DNA of 64,000 bases, taken from positions 2,356,001 through 2,420,000 of the forward strand of contig CAWHEG010000031.1 in the NCBI GenBank assembly GCA_963828405.1, in the 5' to 3' direction. Shown in pieces: positions 47,219-56,827 of this stretch. This DNA is from JANMJD01 sp963828405. GTDB taxonomy: Bacteria; Actinomycetota; Acidimicrobiia; Acidimicrobiales; Ilumatobacteraceae. How positions within the stretch are numbered: position 1 is the first letter of the stretch; each line of letters opens with the position of its first letter. Made by a program: the position numbers and the translations under genes. The notes under the pieces are model-generated. The model did not search any database. It was not told the origin of the DNA and was given only the letters and a program-made list of their open reading frames with translations.

Positions 47219-47568
47219 GCATCGGCGATGATATGCGCTCAAGGCTCGCCAGAGTCCGGGGCAGTTGGATCGGCCGAATACTGCTCTCGATTCGTTCGGC
47301 GCTGGCTCCGAGTTCGTCGAGGCCGCGGGCAGGTCGAACATGGTCCCTCTCCAGCGGGCCAGTTACACCAAAATTCCCAGTCCCAGTCCCAGTCCCAGTC
47401 CCAGTCCCAGTCGCCTCGACGGCGTCGGAGTCGAACTCTGCGTTCTTGAAAGCCGCACAACACTTGATCAAGCGATCTCGCTCTCCGTCGAGCAATGCGA
47501 TCGCGTTGGGTGAACGGGAGCCGGTCGTTCGTGACTACAGTCAGCCGTCGACATGGCCGACCGACTGA
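47215..47568 (+). CDS. Small Pro/Val-repeat protein (117 aa)
   Basis: ATG 47215 overlaps the previous stop in ATGA. The basic N-terminus (SRLARVRGSWIGRILLSIRS) is followed by a PVPVPVPVPV run encoded by six CCCAGT units (47376-47411) and a Ser-rich tail. The product looks unstructured. The frame is supported mainly by its overlaps: its last 16 bases overlap the ATPase start at 47553. It may be a linker-type accessory protein or a non-coding spacer with a lucky frame. Confidence 0.45.
   Translation: MSIGDDMRSRLARVRGSWIGRILLSIRSALAPSSSRPRAGRTWSLSSGPVTPKFPVPVPVPVPVPVASTASESNSAFLKAAQHLIKRSRSPSSNAIALGEREPVVRDYSQPSTWPTD
47376..47411 (+). repeat. Hexanucleotide microsatellite (CCCAGT)x6
   Basis: Six perfect tandem CCCAGT units lie inside the 117-aa frame. 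A six-base unit keeps the frame when copy number changes, so it would alter the length of a Pro-Val stretch rather than switch the gene off. Confidence 0.95.
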
Positions 47569-50313
47569 TGATGTTCTTGCGAAGCGCTGCCACGGCGGTG
47601 CAGTGGCTATACCAACGGTGGCGAACCGCACGGACCGAAAAGAACTTGGCGAACTCACGCGCCATCATGCGGCGAGCTCAGAATCGTGGTCCGTGCGAAG
47701 GGCCGCGTGGAGCGCGGCAGAGCGAACGCGACATCAAGCAGGCACTCGACGCGGCGACCCGTACCACGTCTGTCCGGCTGTGGAACCTCGCGAGTTCCCC
47801 GTCGCCGGAGTTGGTCCGGCTGATGGAGTCGGCGGCGCCCGGGGCCACCGGAGGCGAAGCGATCACCGCCGGCTCGACGACCGGGCTACCGAGCCTGTGC
47901 CGGGTCGGACGCCGCGTGCTCACCTTGCCGGACGAGTCGACGATCGACTCCGCGCTGCCGATCGCGGTTCCGGTCCTCGGGAGCAGCGTCATGATCAACG
48001 CCGAGCCGGGCGCCGATCACGTTGGACGGTCGACGATCGCCACGTTGGTCACCCGACTCGCCGCGACGGTGCCCGCCGGCCGGCTCGAGTTCGCCGTCTT
48101 CGACCCACTCCGTCTTGGTGGCTCGCTCGGACCGGTGCAGGAGATCAGCAGGCTCGCACCCGGTCTGTTCGGCGGAGGGATCAGGCACCAGTCGAGCGAG
48201 CTGGAACGCGACCTGGCCGACCTGCTCCACCTGGTAACGAGTCGCAATCAACGGATGGGCGGGGAGCTCGCCGACTTGCTCTCCGTTGAGCGCTCGGGTC
48301 GCTCTGCCAGCGAAGATGAAGGACCGTCTTACGTCGTGCTGGTCGCGTTCGACCACCCGCACGGCTGGTCGCGCCGGGCCGCAGAGCTGCTGGCCCCGCT
48401 GATGTCGGCCGGCAGCCGAGCTGGGATCAGTTGCATTCTGCAGACCTCCGCACCGCCGGACGTTCCAGTCGCCGGTGCATCGTTCCGCTCGGAACACCTG
48501 CTCGTCTCGGCTGCGGAAGAACTTCTCGAGCCTGAGACCGGAGCCGTCATCGGCGCGTTGGACCCCGCGCCAACGACCGAGCAGTGCGCCCAATTGGGCG
48601 AGCGGCTGGCGACGCTACTCGCACCGGCCGTGGACCAGGTGATGCCGATCGACACCTTGGTCCGGAGGCCGGCGACCCCGTCGACCGGGTTGACGATCCC
48701 GATCGCTACTCGGCTCGGCGAGACCGTCGAGATCACATTCGGGTCGGACGGCGTCGCTCCCGTTCACGGCCTTCTGATCGGGGGAACCGGCGCCGGCAAG
48801 TCGCGGCTGATGCACGCAATCGCTCACGCCGTCGCCGCGCGCTACGACCAAGACACGGCACGCCTGATCCTCGTCGACATGAAGGCGGGCGGCGTCGAGT
48901 TCGCGCGCTATGACCTGCCGCATGGCCAGTTGCCCCACGTCCAGGTGCTCGCAATCGAGAGCGACCGCCACTTCGCCGTTTCGGTGCTCGAGTACCTCAC
49001 TGACGAGATGGCCCGTCGCGGCGCGACGTTCCGCACGCACGGCGTGGTCGACATCGACGGATATCGCGCCGCCGGCGAGACACTCCCGAGGCTGCTCGTC
49101 ATCATCGACGAGTTCCAACGGATGTTCAGCGCCCCCGACGGACTGGCCGAGGAGGCTGCCGACCATCTCGACCGGCTCCACGCGCCAAGGCAGAACCGCC
49201 GGGATCCACCTGCTGCTTGGTTCGCAGTCGTTGAACGGCCTGCAAGGCCTCGGGATGCGCAAGGCCGCGATCCTTGGGCAGATTCAACTCCGCCTTGCCT
49301 TGGCGTGCACCCCCGACGACTCGGTGCTCGTGATCGGCAACCGTGCCGCCGCCGACCTCGCCCGAGAGGAGCGTCGGATCCTGATTAAGACAAACGGAAC
49401 GTCCGGCGAGCAGATCTCCGCTTTCGTCGCCGACGCCGGCGACGACGCACTCGACCGAACCCGGCGGCTGGTCGCCGAGCCAGACCTGGTGGTTCCGGGA
49501 CGGCACGTCCTGCGCGGGGACCGACCGCCGATCCTGGATTCGGCCACGGTAGCCCGCTGGCAGCCGGGCGTCGCTGAAGCCGCCGGGCTGGTCGGGCGGC
49601 GACCCGACACGATCGTGCCGCTTGGACAGAGCAGCCGCTTGGGTGTTGCCGCCACAATCGCCTTCCGCCCGCAGCTCGGCCGCAACCTGCTGATCGTCGG
49701 CGCGGGCCGGGAGAACGTCGAGACCTCCGGGCTCCTGCTACGAGTGGCGAGCTGCGCCGCCTTGCAGCAACATGACGATTCGCAGATCGTGGCGATCGGG
49801 TTCGAGGACAGTCCGGCACTTGAGTGGTTCGCCGAGCTGGCAACCCGTCGACGCGGGCGGGTCGATCTCGTCGGCGAGCGCGATACCGATCGCCTGGCAA
49901 CGATCGTCGAAGGTTGGCGCAACCGCCTGGCGGCCGGTCCTCGGTTCGCGATCGTCGGCGCGCTCCACCGGCTCGAACCGCCGGTGCTGGCGGTCATTGG
50001 ACAGGTCGCGGCCGGTGGCGGCCCGGCGCAGTCGTACGTCGTCGCCGGCGTCGACCGCCCGGAATCGCTTGGCGGAGTGTCGAGCCCGGTGCGACTTCGC
50101 CACTTCAGCGTACGTGTCGCGCTGCCCATGCCGCGCTCGAGCCTGCAGGCGGTCTTCGAGCGAGCGAGTGTGCCGAGCGCCGAGGGACGGGCGGTGCTCT
50201 TCGACCCCGAGCTGGGCTCGTCCGACCAGGTTACGTTCACGCCGTTCGCGATGATCGACCCGGCGGTCGAGCGAACCGTGCTTCGGCCGATGGTAGGGGT
50301 CACCCATGTCTGA
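47553..50313 (+). pseudogene. FtsK/EccC-like ATPase with three ATPase modules, one frameshift
   Basis: ATG 47553 begins a basic N-terminus with a possible membrane-proximal helix. Module 1 (about 145-340) has a degenerate nucleotide loop (NAEPGADHVGRSTIATLVTR). Module 2 has an intact Walker A (LLIGGTGAGKSRLMHAIAHA, near 48780) and Walker B (LPRLLVIIDEFQRM). Near 49188 one base is gained or lost, and the frame continues as RTAGIHLLLGSQSLNGLQGL, then GQIQLRLALACTPDD. Module 3 (RNLLIVGAGRENVETSGLLL) is degenerate again. The repaired length is about 920 residues. One active and two degenerate modules resemble EccC/FtsK translocases of type VII-like machines. The last eight bases overlap the next ATG. 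Confidence 0.78.
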
Positions 50314-50827
50314 GTTCACGCGGCAGGAATCCGACGCCGTCCAACGCGACTTCATCGACTTGGGGATTATCACCACCGACCTGATCGGCGAGATCGACCG
50401 GGCCACGGCGATGCTCGTCGATATGCATCGCGATGGTGAAGAGATGCGGGCCAACTGGGCGTGCCTCCCGTACCACGCCCCGCAGGCGGCATTGAACGCG
50501 ATGCACCAGCTCGAGCTCCCCGACCGGGCGCCACGTCCGACGGCCGAAGCGACGCCCGAGCCGATCGACCGCAGCTTCGCCCCGCCGCCCCGGGTCGGTG
50601 ACCTCCACTCTGCGTTGCGCTCCTCCGAGGACCGGCTGTATGCCCTGCGGACCGAGTACGACCAGCTTGCGCTAGCTGACGCGGCGCTGCTCCGGCGGAC
50701 GACGGCTTACGCGGCGCAGCTGCGCCGGCTCGACGACCTCTCCCGAACGATCCGCAGCGGAATGGTCCCGTACCTGGTCGTCTCCGGCGTGGTCGCGGTG
50801 CTGCTGCTGCTGCTGTTCGTCGTTTGA
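50306..50827 (+). CDS. Tail-anchored coiled-coil protein (173 aa)
   Basis: ATG 50306 overlaps the ATPase end. The N-terminal helices (FTRQESDAVQRDFIDLGIIT) are followed by a Pro-rich linker, a coiled coil (about 105-145, LRSSEDRLYALRTEYDQLAL, then RRTTAYAAQLRRLDDLSRTI) and a C-terminal membrane anchor (about 152-172, MVPYLVVSGVVAVLLLLLFV). No family is recognised. The anchor probably places the ATPase module at the membrane. Confidence 0.75.
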   Translation: MSEFTRQESDAVQRDFIDLGIITTDLIGEIDRATAMLVDMHRDGEEMRANWACLPYHAPQAALNAMHQLELPDRAPRPTAEATPEPIDRSFAPPPRVGDLHSALRSSEDRLYALRTEYDQLALADAALLRRTTAYAAQLRRLDDLSRTIRSGMVPYLVVSGVVAVLLLLLFVV

Positions 50828-50845
50828 CTGGGCTAAGGAGGACTG

Positions 50846-51124
50846 ATGGCCAACAAAACCGCCAATCTGGTCGAGGCGCTCGGCGTGGTCCGCAGCCGCT
50901 TCGTCGACGGGTTGCAACAGGTCGACGAAGAACTCCGATCGCTGACCACGGCCGTCGCCGAATCGCTTGAGCAGGTCGATGACCAGATCAGCACCCGCGC
51001 CGTCGCGCTGCTCGAAGAACACGCCACCACTGCTCGCAGTCGGATCGGGGAGGCGGTCGACACGGCCGATCGGTCGATTGCCGCTCGTATCGAGCACGCC
51101 GAGCACGCCGGCGGACAGCTATGA
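50846..51124 (+). CDS. Small all-helical protein (92 aa)
   Basis: ATG 50846 has a strong AAGGAGG at 50834-50840, the best ribosome binding site in the operon, implying high expression. The protein is helical throughout (LVEALGVVRSRFVDGLQQVD, EELRSLTTAVAESLEQVDDQ, then ATTARSRIGEAVDTADRSIA). Size and helicity recall WXG100/ESAT-6-like substrates, but there is no WXG motif, so the link to the EccC-like ATPase is only suggestive. Its stop overlaps the next ATG. Confidence 0.7.
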   Translation: MANKTANLVEALGVVRSRFVDGLQQVDEELRSLTTAVAESLEQVDDQISTRAVALLEEHATTARSRIGEAVDTADRSIAARIEHAEHAGGQL

Positions 51125-51666
51125 GCGACACCTCCGAACCCGCAGGAGAAGTACTCGTCCCGCCCCCCTTCGTACTGTCGCTCGAACAACACGAGCTTAT
51201 GGTTGCGGTCGTACTCGCCGTCGCCGAGCGTGACGACGGCTGGTTCGACGACTCGATCTCCAAGCTGACCGCAGCAATCGACGCAACGGCACCGCTGCTC
51301 GTCGCCCGCGAGTTGGTCCGCCTTCTCGCAGGACGCCAACTCGGGCGGCCGATCGAACCGGGTGGGGAGGATGTCGGCGTCGTCACCTACGACCTCATCG
51401 ATGCGTGGGACGACGCAGGGGAGTCGCTCGACATCGCCCGAGGCACGCTGATCTACGGCTGCCTGCTCGCTCTCCTCGCCGACGACACCAGCCCGGACGA
51501 GGCAACCCCGACCTCGACGCTGATCTGGTGCCTCGCCACAGCTGCTGCAGCTGCGACGACGATGGATCCTGGCCGCGACGTGTTCGAGCCGATTGACCAG
51601 ACGCTAGCCGCGGCGGATCGCGCCGTCGCAGCCCGAATCGCCGCCTCTTCGGAGGACCTCCGATGA
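51121..51666 (+). CDS. Helical protein of unknown function (181 aa)
   Basis: ATG 51121 overlaps the preceding stop (ATGA). The sequence has a disordered start, then helices EQHELMVAVVLAVAERDDGW, ISKLTAAIDATAPLLVAREL and TLIYGCLLALLADDTSPDEA; the last is too short and polar to be a clear membrane segment. There is no recognisable domain. It is coupled to both neighbours. Confidence 0.7.
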   Translation: MSDTSEPAGEVLVPPPFVLSLEQHELMVAVVLAVAERDDGWFDDSISKLTAAIDATAPLLVARELVRLLAGRQLGRPIEPGGEDVGVVTYDLIDAWDDAGESLDIARGTLIYGCLLALLADDTSPDEATPTSTLIWCLATAAAAATTMDPGRDVFEPIDQTLAAADRAVAARIAASSEDLR

Positions 51667-52172
51667 GCGACCTGTCCTCCGGCGCGGCCGCGAACGGGCG
51701 CTCCAAAGCACGCCCGAAGCACACGAATCCGCCGGTAACCCCCGAGGGCCAACCCCGACCGAGTTCGAACGTCGACATCCTGCACAGCACATCGACGGCG
51801 TCCGCCGCCGGCGTGGTCGATCGTTACGCCCGCCAGGGCGGTCGGTCCACCGCCGGCGCGGCCCCGCCGACTAGCGGGCCAACCTCCGGCGCCGGGAGTC
51901 ATGGCCTGCTCGCCCAGGCGTTGGAGGCCCTCGAGTCGGCGACGCAGCGAATCGAGGCAGGTCGGCAGGTGATTGCCGATCTCCTCGACCAATCGGTCGA
52001 CACTGACCATCTGGCCGAGGTGATGGAGACGCCAGGAGTAGAACAGGTGGACGGCGAGTTCACCGAACTACGCAACGGAGTTCGCTCCGACATCGACTCG
52101 ATGCTGGACGCGGCCACGAGATACCTGGCACGGGTCCGTGACGCGATCGTCGCGGCGATCGAGACTCAGTGA
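51663..52172 (+). CDS. Protein with disordered N-terminus and helical C-terminus (169 aa)
   Basis: ATG 51663 overlaps the preceding stop. Residues 1-75 are Ser/Pro/Gly/Thr-rich and likely disordered. Residues about 80-168 are helical (LAQALEALESATQRIEAGRQ, then LDQSVDTDHLAEVMETPG and RSDIDSMLDAATRYLARVRD). This suggests a coiled-coil partner of the other small proteins. Its stop overlaps the next GTG. Confidence 0.7.
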   Translation: MSDLSSGAAANGRSKARPKHTNPPVTPEGQPRPSSNVDILHSTSTASAAGVVDRYARQGGRSTAGAAPPTSGPTSGAGSHGLLAQALEALESATQRIEAGRQVIADLLDQSVDTDHLAEVMETPGVEQVDGEFTELRNGVRSDIDSMLDAATRYLARVRDAIVAAIETQ

Positions 52173-54114
52173 CCAAGCGGTTGACATTCGAGGAGATCGA
52201 CTCGGGCTATTTTCTGGCAGACGAGGTTCAGGCATCCGGCGAGGAAGTCGGCGAGGCCCTACGCGAGTTCGCCGCACGAGATGTCGTTGTCGAGCTGAGG
52301 ATCGGCTGGGTGACCAGCATCCTCGAACTCTCCGGTATCGCCACCCGGGCGACGATCAGGTTCAGCGCCACGAAGTTCCTAGCTCCGGTCGATCTCTCGT
52401 TCACCTCGATTGGAGGGCTGCGATGCCTCGGCACCGACTTTCAGTGCGGGCTCGACTTATCGGCGGCGACGGTCGGTGGCTTGTTCGAGCTCGGGGTATT
52501 CGTCGCCGGCAAAGCGCGCGTTCGTAGCAAGGTCGGGACGAGTCCCGGCGACCGGGCCGCGCTTTTGCTCTCAGAGGCAGACTTCGGCGGTGTCGTGATC
52601 GCGGGAACCGACGTCAGCGGTCACGTCGAGATGATCGACGTGCGAGCGCGCCACAGTGTGCAGATCGGAGACGACGTCGTCATCAAGTCCGACTGTCTGA
52701 AGCGGGCAGGCATCGAAGCTGAACGATTGCGAGCGAGAAGTCTGATAATCGCCGGAAGCGTTGAAGCAGACTCCGGATTCGACCTCCGCGCTGCAACCAT
52801 TGAGGAGTTCATCCAGATCTCCGGGGACGCCGAAGGTTTCCCTAAACTGGGCCGAGTCGACAGCGGTCCGGACGAGCGCTGCGCTGTCGACTTGTCGTAC
52901 GCGGTGTCGCCGACTGAGCGTTTTCGGGGCCGATGTGAACGGCCTTCGAATGCGCCAGGCAAAGATCACCGACGAGGTGACCCTCGGCAGCGCGGAACAG
53001 CCAGCGGCGCCTCTTGACGAACTCGAGCAGTCGGGCGCTGCGCTCGGCTCCACCGGGCAACCTGCGGTCACGTCGCTCAGCAAACTCGACCTCTCGCGAG
53101 CAGAGCTCGGGTACACAACGATCGATGACGTGCGGCTCTGTCTCCTCGACGCCTCATCCGCCAGTTTCAACACCCTCCGGCTCGGCGCGTCGGTTCGGGT
53201 CGAACGGGCCGAGTCGGATACGACGACGGGGCAGGCAGCGATCGACCTGCGGGCGGCGACGATCGATCGGCTCCAGTTCGAGTGCAAGGAGTGGGGCGGC
53301 GTGCTCGATCTTCGCGGCGCGACGATCGGACGATTCGAGGATCACCGTGACGCCTGGGGCGGGCCACGGACAAAGCGCTGGAGGCTCTCCGGGTTGTCAG
53401 TGAGGCAGTTCCTCGGCGAGTTCGAAGCACGCCGCGAGGACAAGGGCCGAGCCCATTGGCTCGCGCGAGGCGACCGGTGCCGACCCGTCGTCCCCACCAC
53501 ATCGAGGCCGGTGGCGGCGAGCAGTCCGCCACCGGTGGCCCCGAGTCGATCGCGAGGCGATCGACGAGCACACCGGTGACCGCTTGCTCGAAGCGGTCGC
53601 TGCTGGAGGCTTTCCCGACGGGGAGCTGGAAGCGCGGAAGGCAATCGAGCGGGCGCACGACGGGCTCGTCGTCCGTCGGGGGAAGGGACTCCTCCGCTCT
53701 CGCTGGGTCGCACCGGTTCTGCTGCTCGTGATCTTTGCGACCAGCTGCGACATCGCTCGAACACAGAAGTTCGTGGCGACGGACGACGTCGGTGCCAACA
53801 GCGCATCGCACGGCATCGCTCCGCTCTTCGAGCTGGAGGACCGCCACGAACTCTTCCGTAACGGCCCGTGCAACCGCGGGGATCCTCACACACACCCTCA
53901 CCGCGGGGACGTGACGTGCTACCCGAGCCTCAACGCGATCAAAGTCGGTCTTGAAGTTGCATTGCCGGTCGTCGACTTGGGGGCACGCGACCACTGGACC
54001 CCGAAGTCCGACGGAATCAAAGTAGTCCTGGACCTGCTCCATGTCGCTAGCTGGGTCATCGGCGGCCTGTTGGTTATCGGGCTCAGCAACCAGATCGCCG
54101 GCAAGCGCCGCTAG
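52169..54114 (+). pseudogene. Beta-helix (pentapeptide-like) membrane protein, frameshifted
   Basis: GTG 52169 overlaps the preceding stop. Solenoid repeats recur as LDLSAATVGGLFELGV, FDLRAATIEEFIQISG, IDLRAATIDRLQFECK and LDLRGATIGRFEDHRD, resembling the A(D/N)LxxATI rungs of pentapeptide-like proteins. Frame changes near 52915 and between about 53480 and 53580 split it. The C-terminal piece (53584-54114) has helices WVAPVLLLVIFATSCDIA and LLHVASWVIGGLLVIGLSN. Repaired length is about 648 residues: a cytosolic or external solenoid anchored by two membrane helices. Actinobacteria have such proteins annotated as membrane-associated oxidoreductases without proven activity. It closes the operon. 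Confidence 0.65.
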
Positions 54115-54115
54115 C

Positions 54116-54240
54116 GAAGGGTTGCGGGTCGTCGTTCCAGTGCGACGCCCACGAATCGATACGGTCGCTGACCTCGGCATCGGAGTTGAAGCTGGTGTTC
54201 GTCACCGCTTTGCGGGTGATGACCGAGAACCATCCCTCGA
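54116..54240 (-). pseudogene. IS630-type transposase remnant
   Basis: The minus strand reads GIEGWFSVITRKAVTNTSFN, then DRIDSWASHWNDDPQPF, the C-terminal region of IS630 transposases after the catalytic Glu. It is cut on both sides and differs from the IS630 at 12984-14135. Confidence 0.65.
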
Positions 54241-54329
54241 TACCATGTTCAGGCAGGATGCCGAGGTCGGTGTGAATTGCAGATGCCACCGCCTGCCGCA
54301 GTCCGGCACTCATGCCGTGCGCCCGACAA

Positions 54330-54519
54330 CCACCATCGATCGATCGGCATCGCGAGCACTGCCCACCACTCGGTATCGCTGTGACGAGGGGCGTGGATTC
54401 CGCCCCGAACGGGATCGCAGCGCGGCGACCTCGGGCCGTCGGTGAGGCCGACGCCTGTCCGATGCCACGTGTGAGGTGATCTGTGACGTGATCGATGAGG
54501 TCGCTTCCTCACAGTGATG
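54330..54519 (+). repeat. Long leader repeat D with iterons (copy of 42428-42622)
   Basis: The block matches 42428-42622 over about 190 bases with small differences. The units are TGTGAGGTGATC (54470-54481), TGTGACGTGATC (54482-54493) and GATGAGGTCGCT (54494-54505). CCTCACAG follows and is complementary to the unit core. After it ATGGACGCA appears at 54527 as in copy B, but the gene that should follow is missing. Confidence 0.8.
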
Positions 54520-54556
54520 GCGCCTCATGGACGCAGGTTGGACGAAGCGCCCGACC

Positions 54557-55849
54557 TCAACTTTCATCGGCATCGTCGTGAGCGGTGGGATTGATGGTTG
54601 CCGTCAGCGCGCTGAAACCTGCGGCGAGACGCTGAAGGTAGCCGGAGAAGAGGCTCGGTAGATCCGGATGGGATCCTCGGAGTCTTGTCTCATCGAAATC
54701 GGATCCCCTCCGATGCCCTGAGCCGCGGTTGCGAGCCCCGTACAAGTCTCGGAGAACCTGCGTGAACCCGTCGGCGTACAGTTGCTCCTGGTCGAGAAAT
54801 CGCTCCAACTTGGCCATCCCTTTCTCACCGTCTGCCTTCGGGCCGGTGGTCGCCGAGGTGAGACCAGCTTCGTTGAGGGAGTCGACGACGAATTTCGCAA
54901 GGTAGATCAGTTGGCTGTCGAACGCTGCCGTCGAGGTGTTCGTTGGGACGTGGATCGCGGTTCGCAAGTGTGTGTCACCGTCGTGCGGTTCGCTGTACAA
55001 GGCCCATCCGTACCGTCGTAGCCACGCTAAGTTGAGTTCTTCGTAGGCGGCGTAGAAGCGGTGTTCGACCCGCTCGGAGTCGGCGAACTCGCCAAGGTAG
55101 GCGCTCTGGCTCCAACTTCGCTGAGTCGGCCGTCGCCACCGATGTTGTGGCTGGCCCAGTGACGCTGCTCGCGGATCGGGAGCGACTGGCCCAAATCCCC
55201 GAGGAACACCACGACACAGTCATCGCGACCATCGTCCATCCGGAGCGACCAGTCAGGGCCGAGGAGCGATGCGTCGGCTACCAGGTACCGGTCGGGGTCG
55301 TTGTAGTACTTATCGAGAACTGTTCGCGAGAAGTGGACAGGGGTGAGGAACGGTGGGGCGTGTGGGTCAGATTGCCCATATGTCACGTTGCAGGGCCATG
55401 TGCGGTTGTTGCCGTCGGCGTCACTTCCGACGATGAAGCTCTCGTACTCGCGTGGAAGTTCGAACGGCCAGATGTCCGCCTGCGCTTGCGGAGGAGGCAG
55501 CAGGCATCGTTTGGCTCGGAGCACTCCCATCCATGGAGGGCGCAGATAAGTCCGACCGCCGTGGTACTGGACACGGTAGTCGTCAACAACGTACTCCTGC
55601 GTCGCGTTCACACCAGGGTTTGAGCTCCTCGCCACCGTGGATCTCCGAAAATGCCTGGAGGATGAGTGCGAGTTGACGCGCCGCCTGGTAGCGCCTGAGG
55701 TAGGACTTGCGGATCTGCATCGCAGTGTCGCCCTGCCTGATCACGACAACGACATCACCGCCATCCTCGAAACGTTTGAACTCTCCGGTCGCCCTATCCT
55801 CAAACAGGTTCCACAGGAGCCGAAAATCCTCGGCGACCTCGAACGTCAT
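54557..55849 (-). pseudogene. Protein of unknown function with VVVFLGDLG motif, two frameshifts (about 431 aa)
   Basis: ATG 55849 overlaps the stop of the upstream membrane-protein gene. The N-terminus is MTFEVAEDFRLLWNLFEDRA, then VVVVIRQGDTAMQIRKSYLR. After a frame change near 55625 come VDDYRVQYHGGRTYLRPPWM, THVHFSR-like PVHFSRTVLDKYYNDPDRYL and DDCVVVFLGDLGQSLPIREQ. A second change near 55110 leads to SAYLGEFADSERVEHRFYAA and a helical tail. I have the impression of a conserved accessory family often seen in defence or phage-related loci, but cannot name it. The extensive conserved core suggests a functional origin and recent damage or sequencing error. Confidence 0.6.
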
Positions 55850-56439
55850 CGCAAAACCGCCGACCTGTAGTCGCGAACGAATACGAGTGGGATTGCGGCC
55901 GGATCGTCGCCGACCCGGCTGTAGGTCGAGGACGTCCCGATTTGCGAGAACCCAGGTACCCCGTCGCCGATCCCGAACGTCACCCCCGACTCACTCATGG
56001 CTGAAGACACCAAGTTCGGCTCGCACAAGTAGGCCAAACGAACAACGCCCGGGAATGGCGTTATCTCCGCCACAGTGACCCACGTGTTGCGTTCGAATTC
56101 GAGCAGATCCCTCACTATGCCTGCTGCCGTGGCATCGAGCACTGCGAGTTCGGCTCGAAGATCATCGAGTGTTCCCACCCCTACCAACGTAGGCCCCGCC
56201 GCTGAGCAACGCTGTGCGGGAGCGATTTGCACCGCCAGTGCACGAGAGTCGACATGCTCGTTCGGGGCGACTGGCGCAACGCCCCTCACCAGGCAATCCC
56301 GGCTGCTCGGAACTCGCTGGCCCCTGCCGATGAGAACAGCGAGCCCGACGACGGTCAAAAGAGCCGTGCCGCCGATCCAAAGCGGCGTGCCGTCGTCACG
56401 AATGCCTTGCACCGTGAACTGCAACGCCGTGAATGCCAC
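55846..56439 (-). CDS. Small membrane protein coupled to the unknown 431-aa protein
   Basis: The likely start is GTG 56439 (VAFTALQFTVQGIRDDGTPL). One membrane helix is visible, PLWIGGTALLTVVGLAVLIG, followed by a soluble domain (TLDDLRAELAVLDATAAGIV, then FERNTWVTVAEITPFPG). Its stop overlaps the ATG of the next gene (ATGA), so the two form a unit. The start could lie further upstream, since the frame stays open into the higB remnant. Function is unknown. Confidence 0.6.
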   Translation of the reverse strand: MAFTALQFTVQGIRDDGTPLWIGGTALLTVVGLAVLIGRGQRVPSSRDCLVRGVAPVAPNEHVDSRALAVQIAPAQRCSAAGPTLVGVGTLDDLRAELAVLDATAAGIVRDLLEFERNTWVTVAEITPFPGVVRLAYLCEPNLVSSAMSESGVTFGIGDGVPGFSQIGTSSTYSRVGDDPAAIPLVFVRDYRSAVLR

Positions 56440-56459
56440 GCCAGAACTGATGCCTGGAT

Positions 56460-56778
56460 TCAGAGCTCGGCGAGGTGCTGGTCGTAGAGGGCGTCGGCGA
56501 TCGGGACGTAGTGGTCGTACCACTCGTTCCATCGCGGCGCGTTGCCGGTCGTGTCGCCTCTGTGTCCGCCAACGAGCAGGATCGCTGCTCGGCGCGGGTC
56601 GAAGGCGAACAGGACCCGCATCGATCGTTCGGCGTGTAGCTCCTTCATGTCAGGTGCTTCGATAGGTGGATGTTGTCGACGCTGGGTCGTCCGAGTCCGG
56701 GGCCGTGTTGTTCGAGGAGGATGACTCGGCTGATGATCGCATCTTGGTCCTCCTCGCTGAGTGCCTCGTACCACGACA
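56460..56778 (-). pseudogene. Second HigB-type toxin gene, truncated and frameshifted
   Basis: Sequence homologous to the toxin at 20100-20473 reads SWYEALSEEDQDAIISRV, GPGLGRPSVDNIHLSKHL, then, after loss of one base near 56650, MKELHAERSMRVLFAFDPRR and WNEWYDHYVPIADALYDQHL. The first residues are replaced by unrelated sequence beyond 56778, and no antitoxin gene follows. It is therefore inactive. Confidence 0.82.
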
Positions 56779-56827
56779 ACGTTTTGGCGGCAAGGTTGTG
56801 TCCGCCCGTCCGGGGGCGTGGCTGGGA

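Noticed and set aside
47239..47658. Minus-strand frame with a WDWDWD run
   Set aside because: It is the antisense of the CCCAGT repeat; the plus strand has overlapping starts and stops with neighbours.
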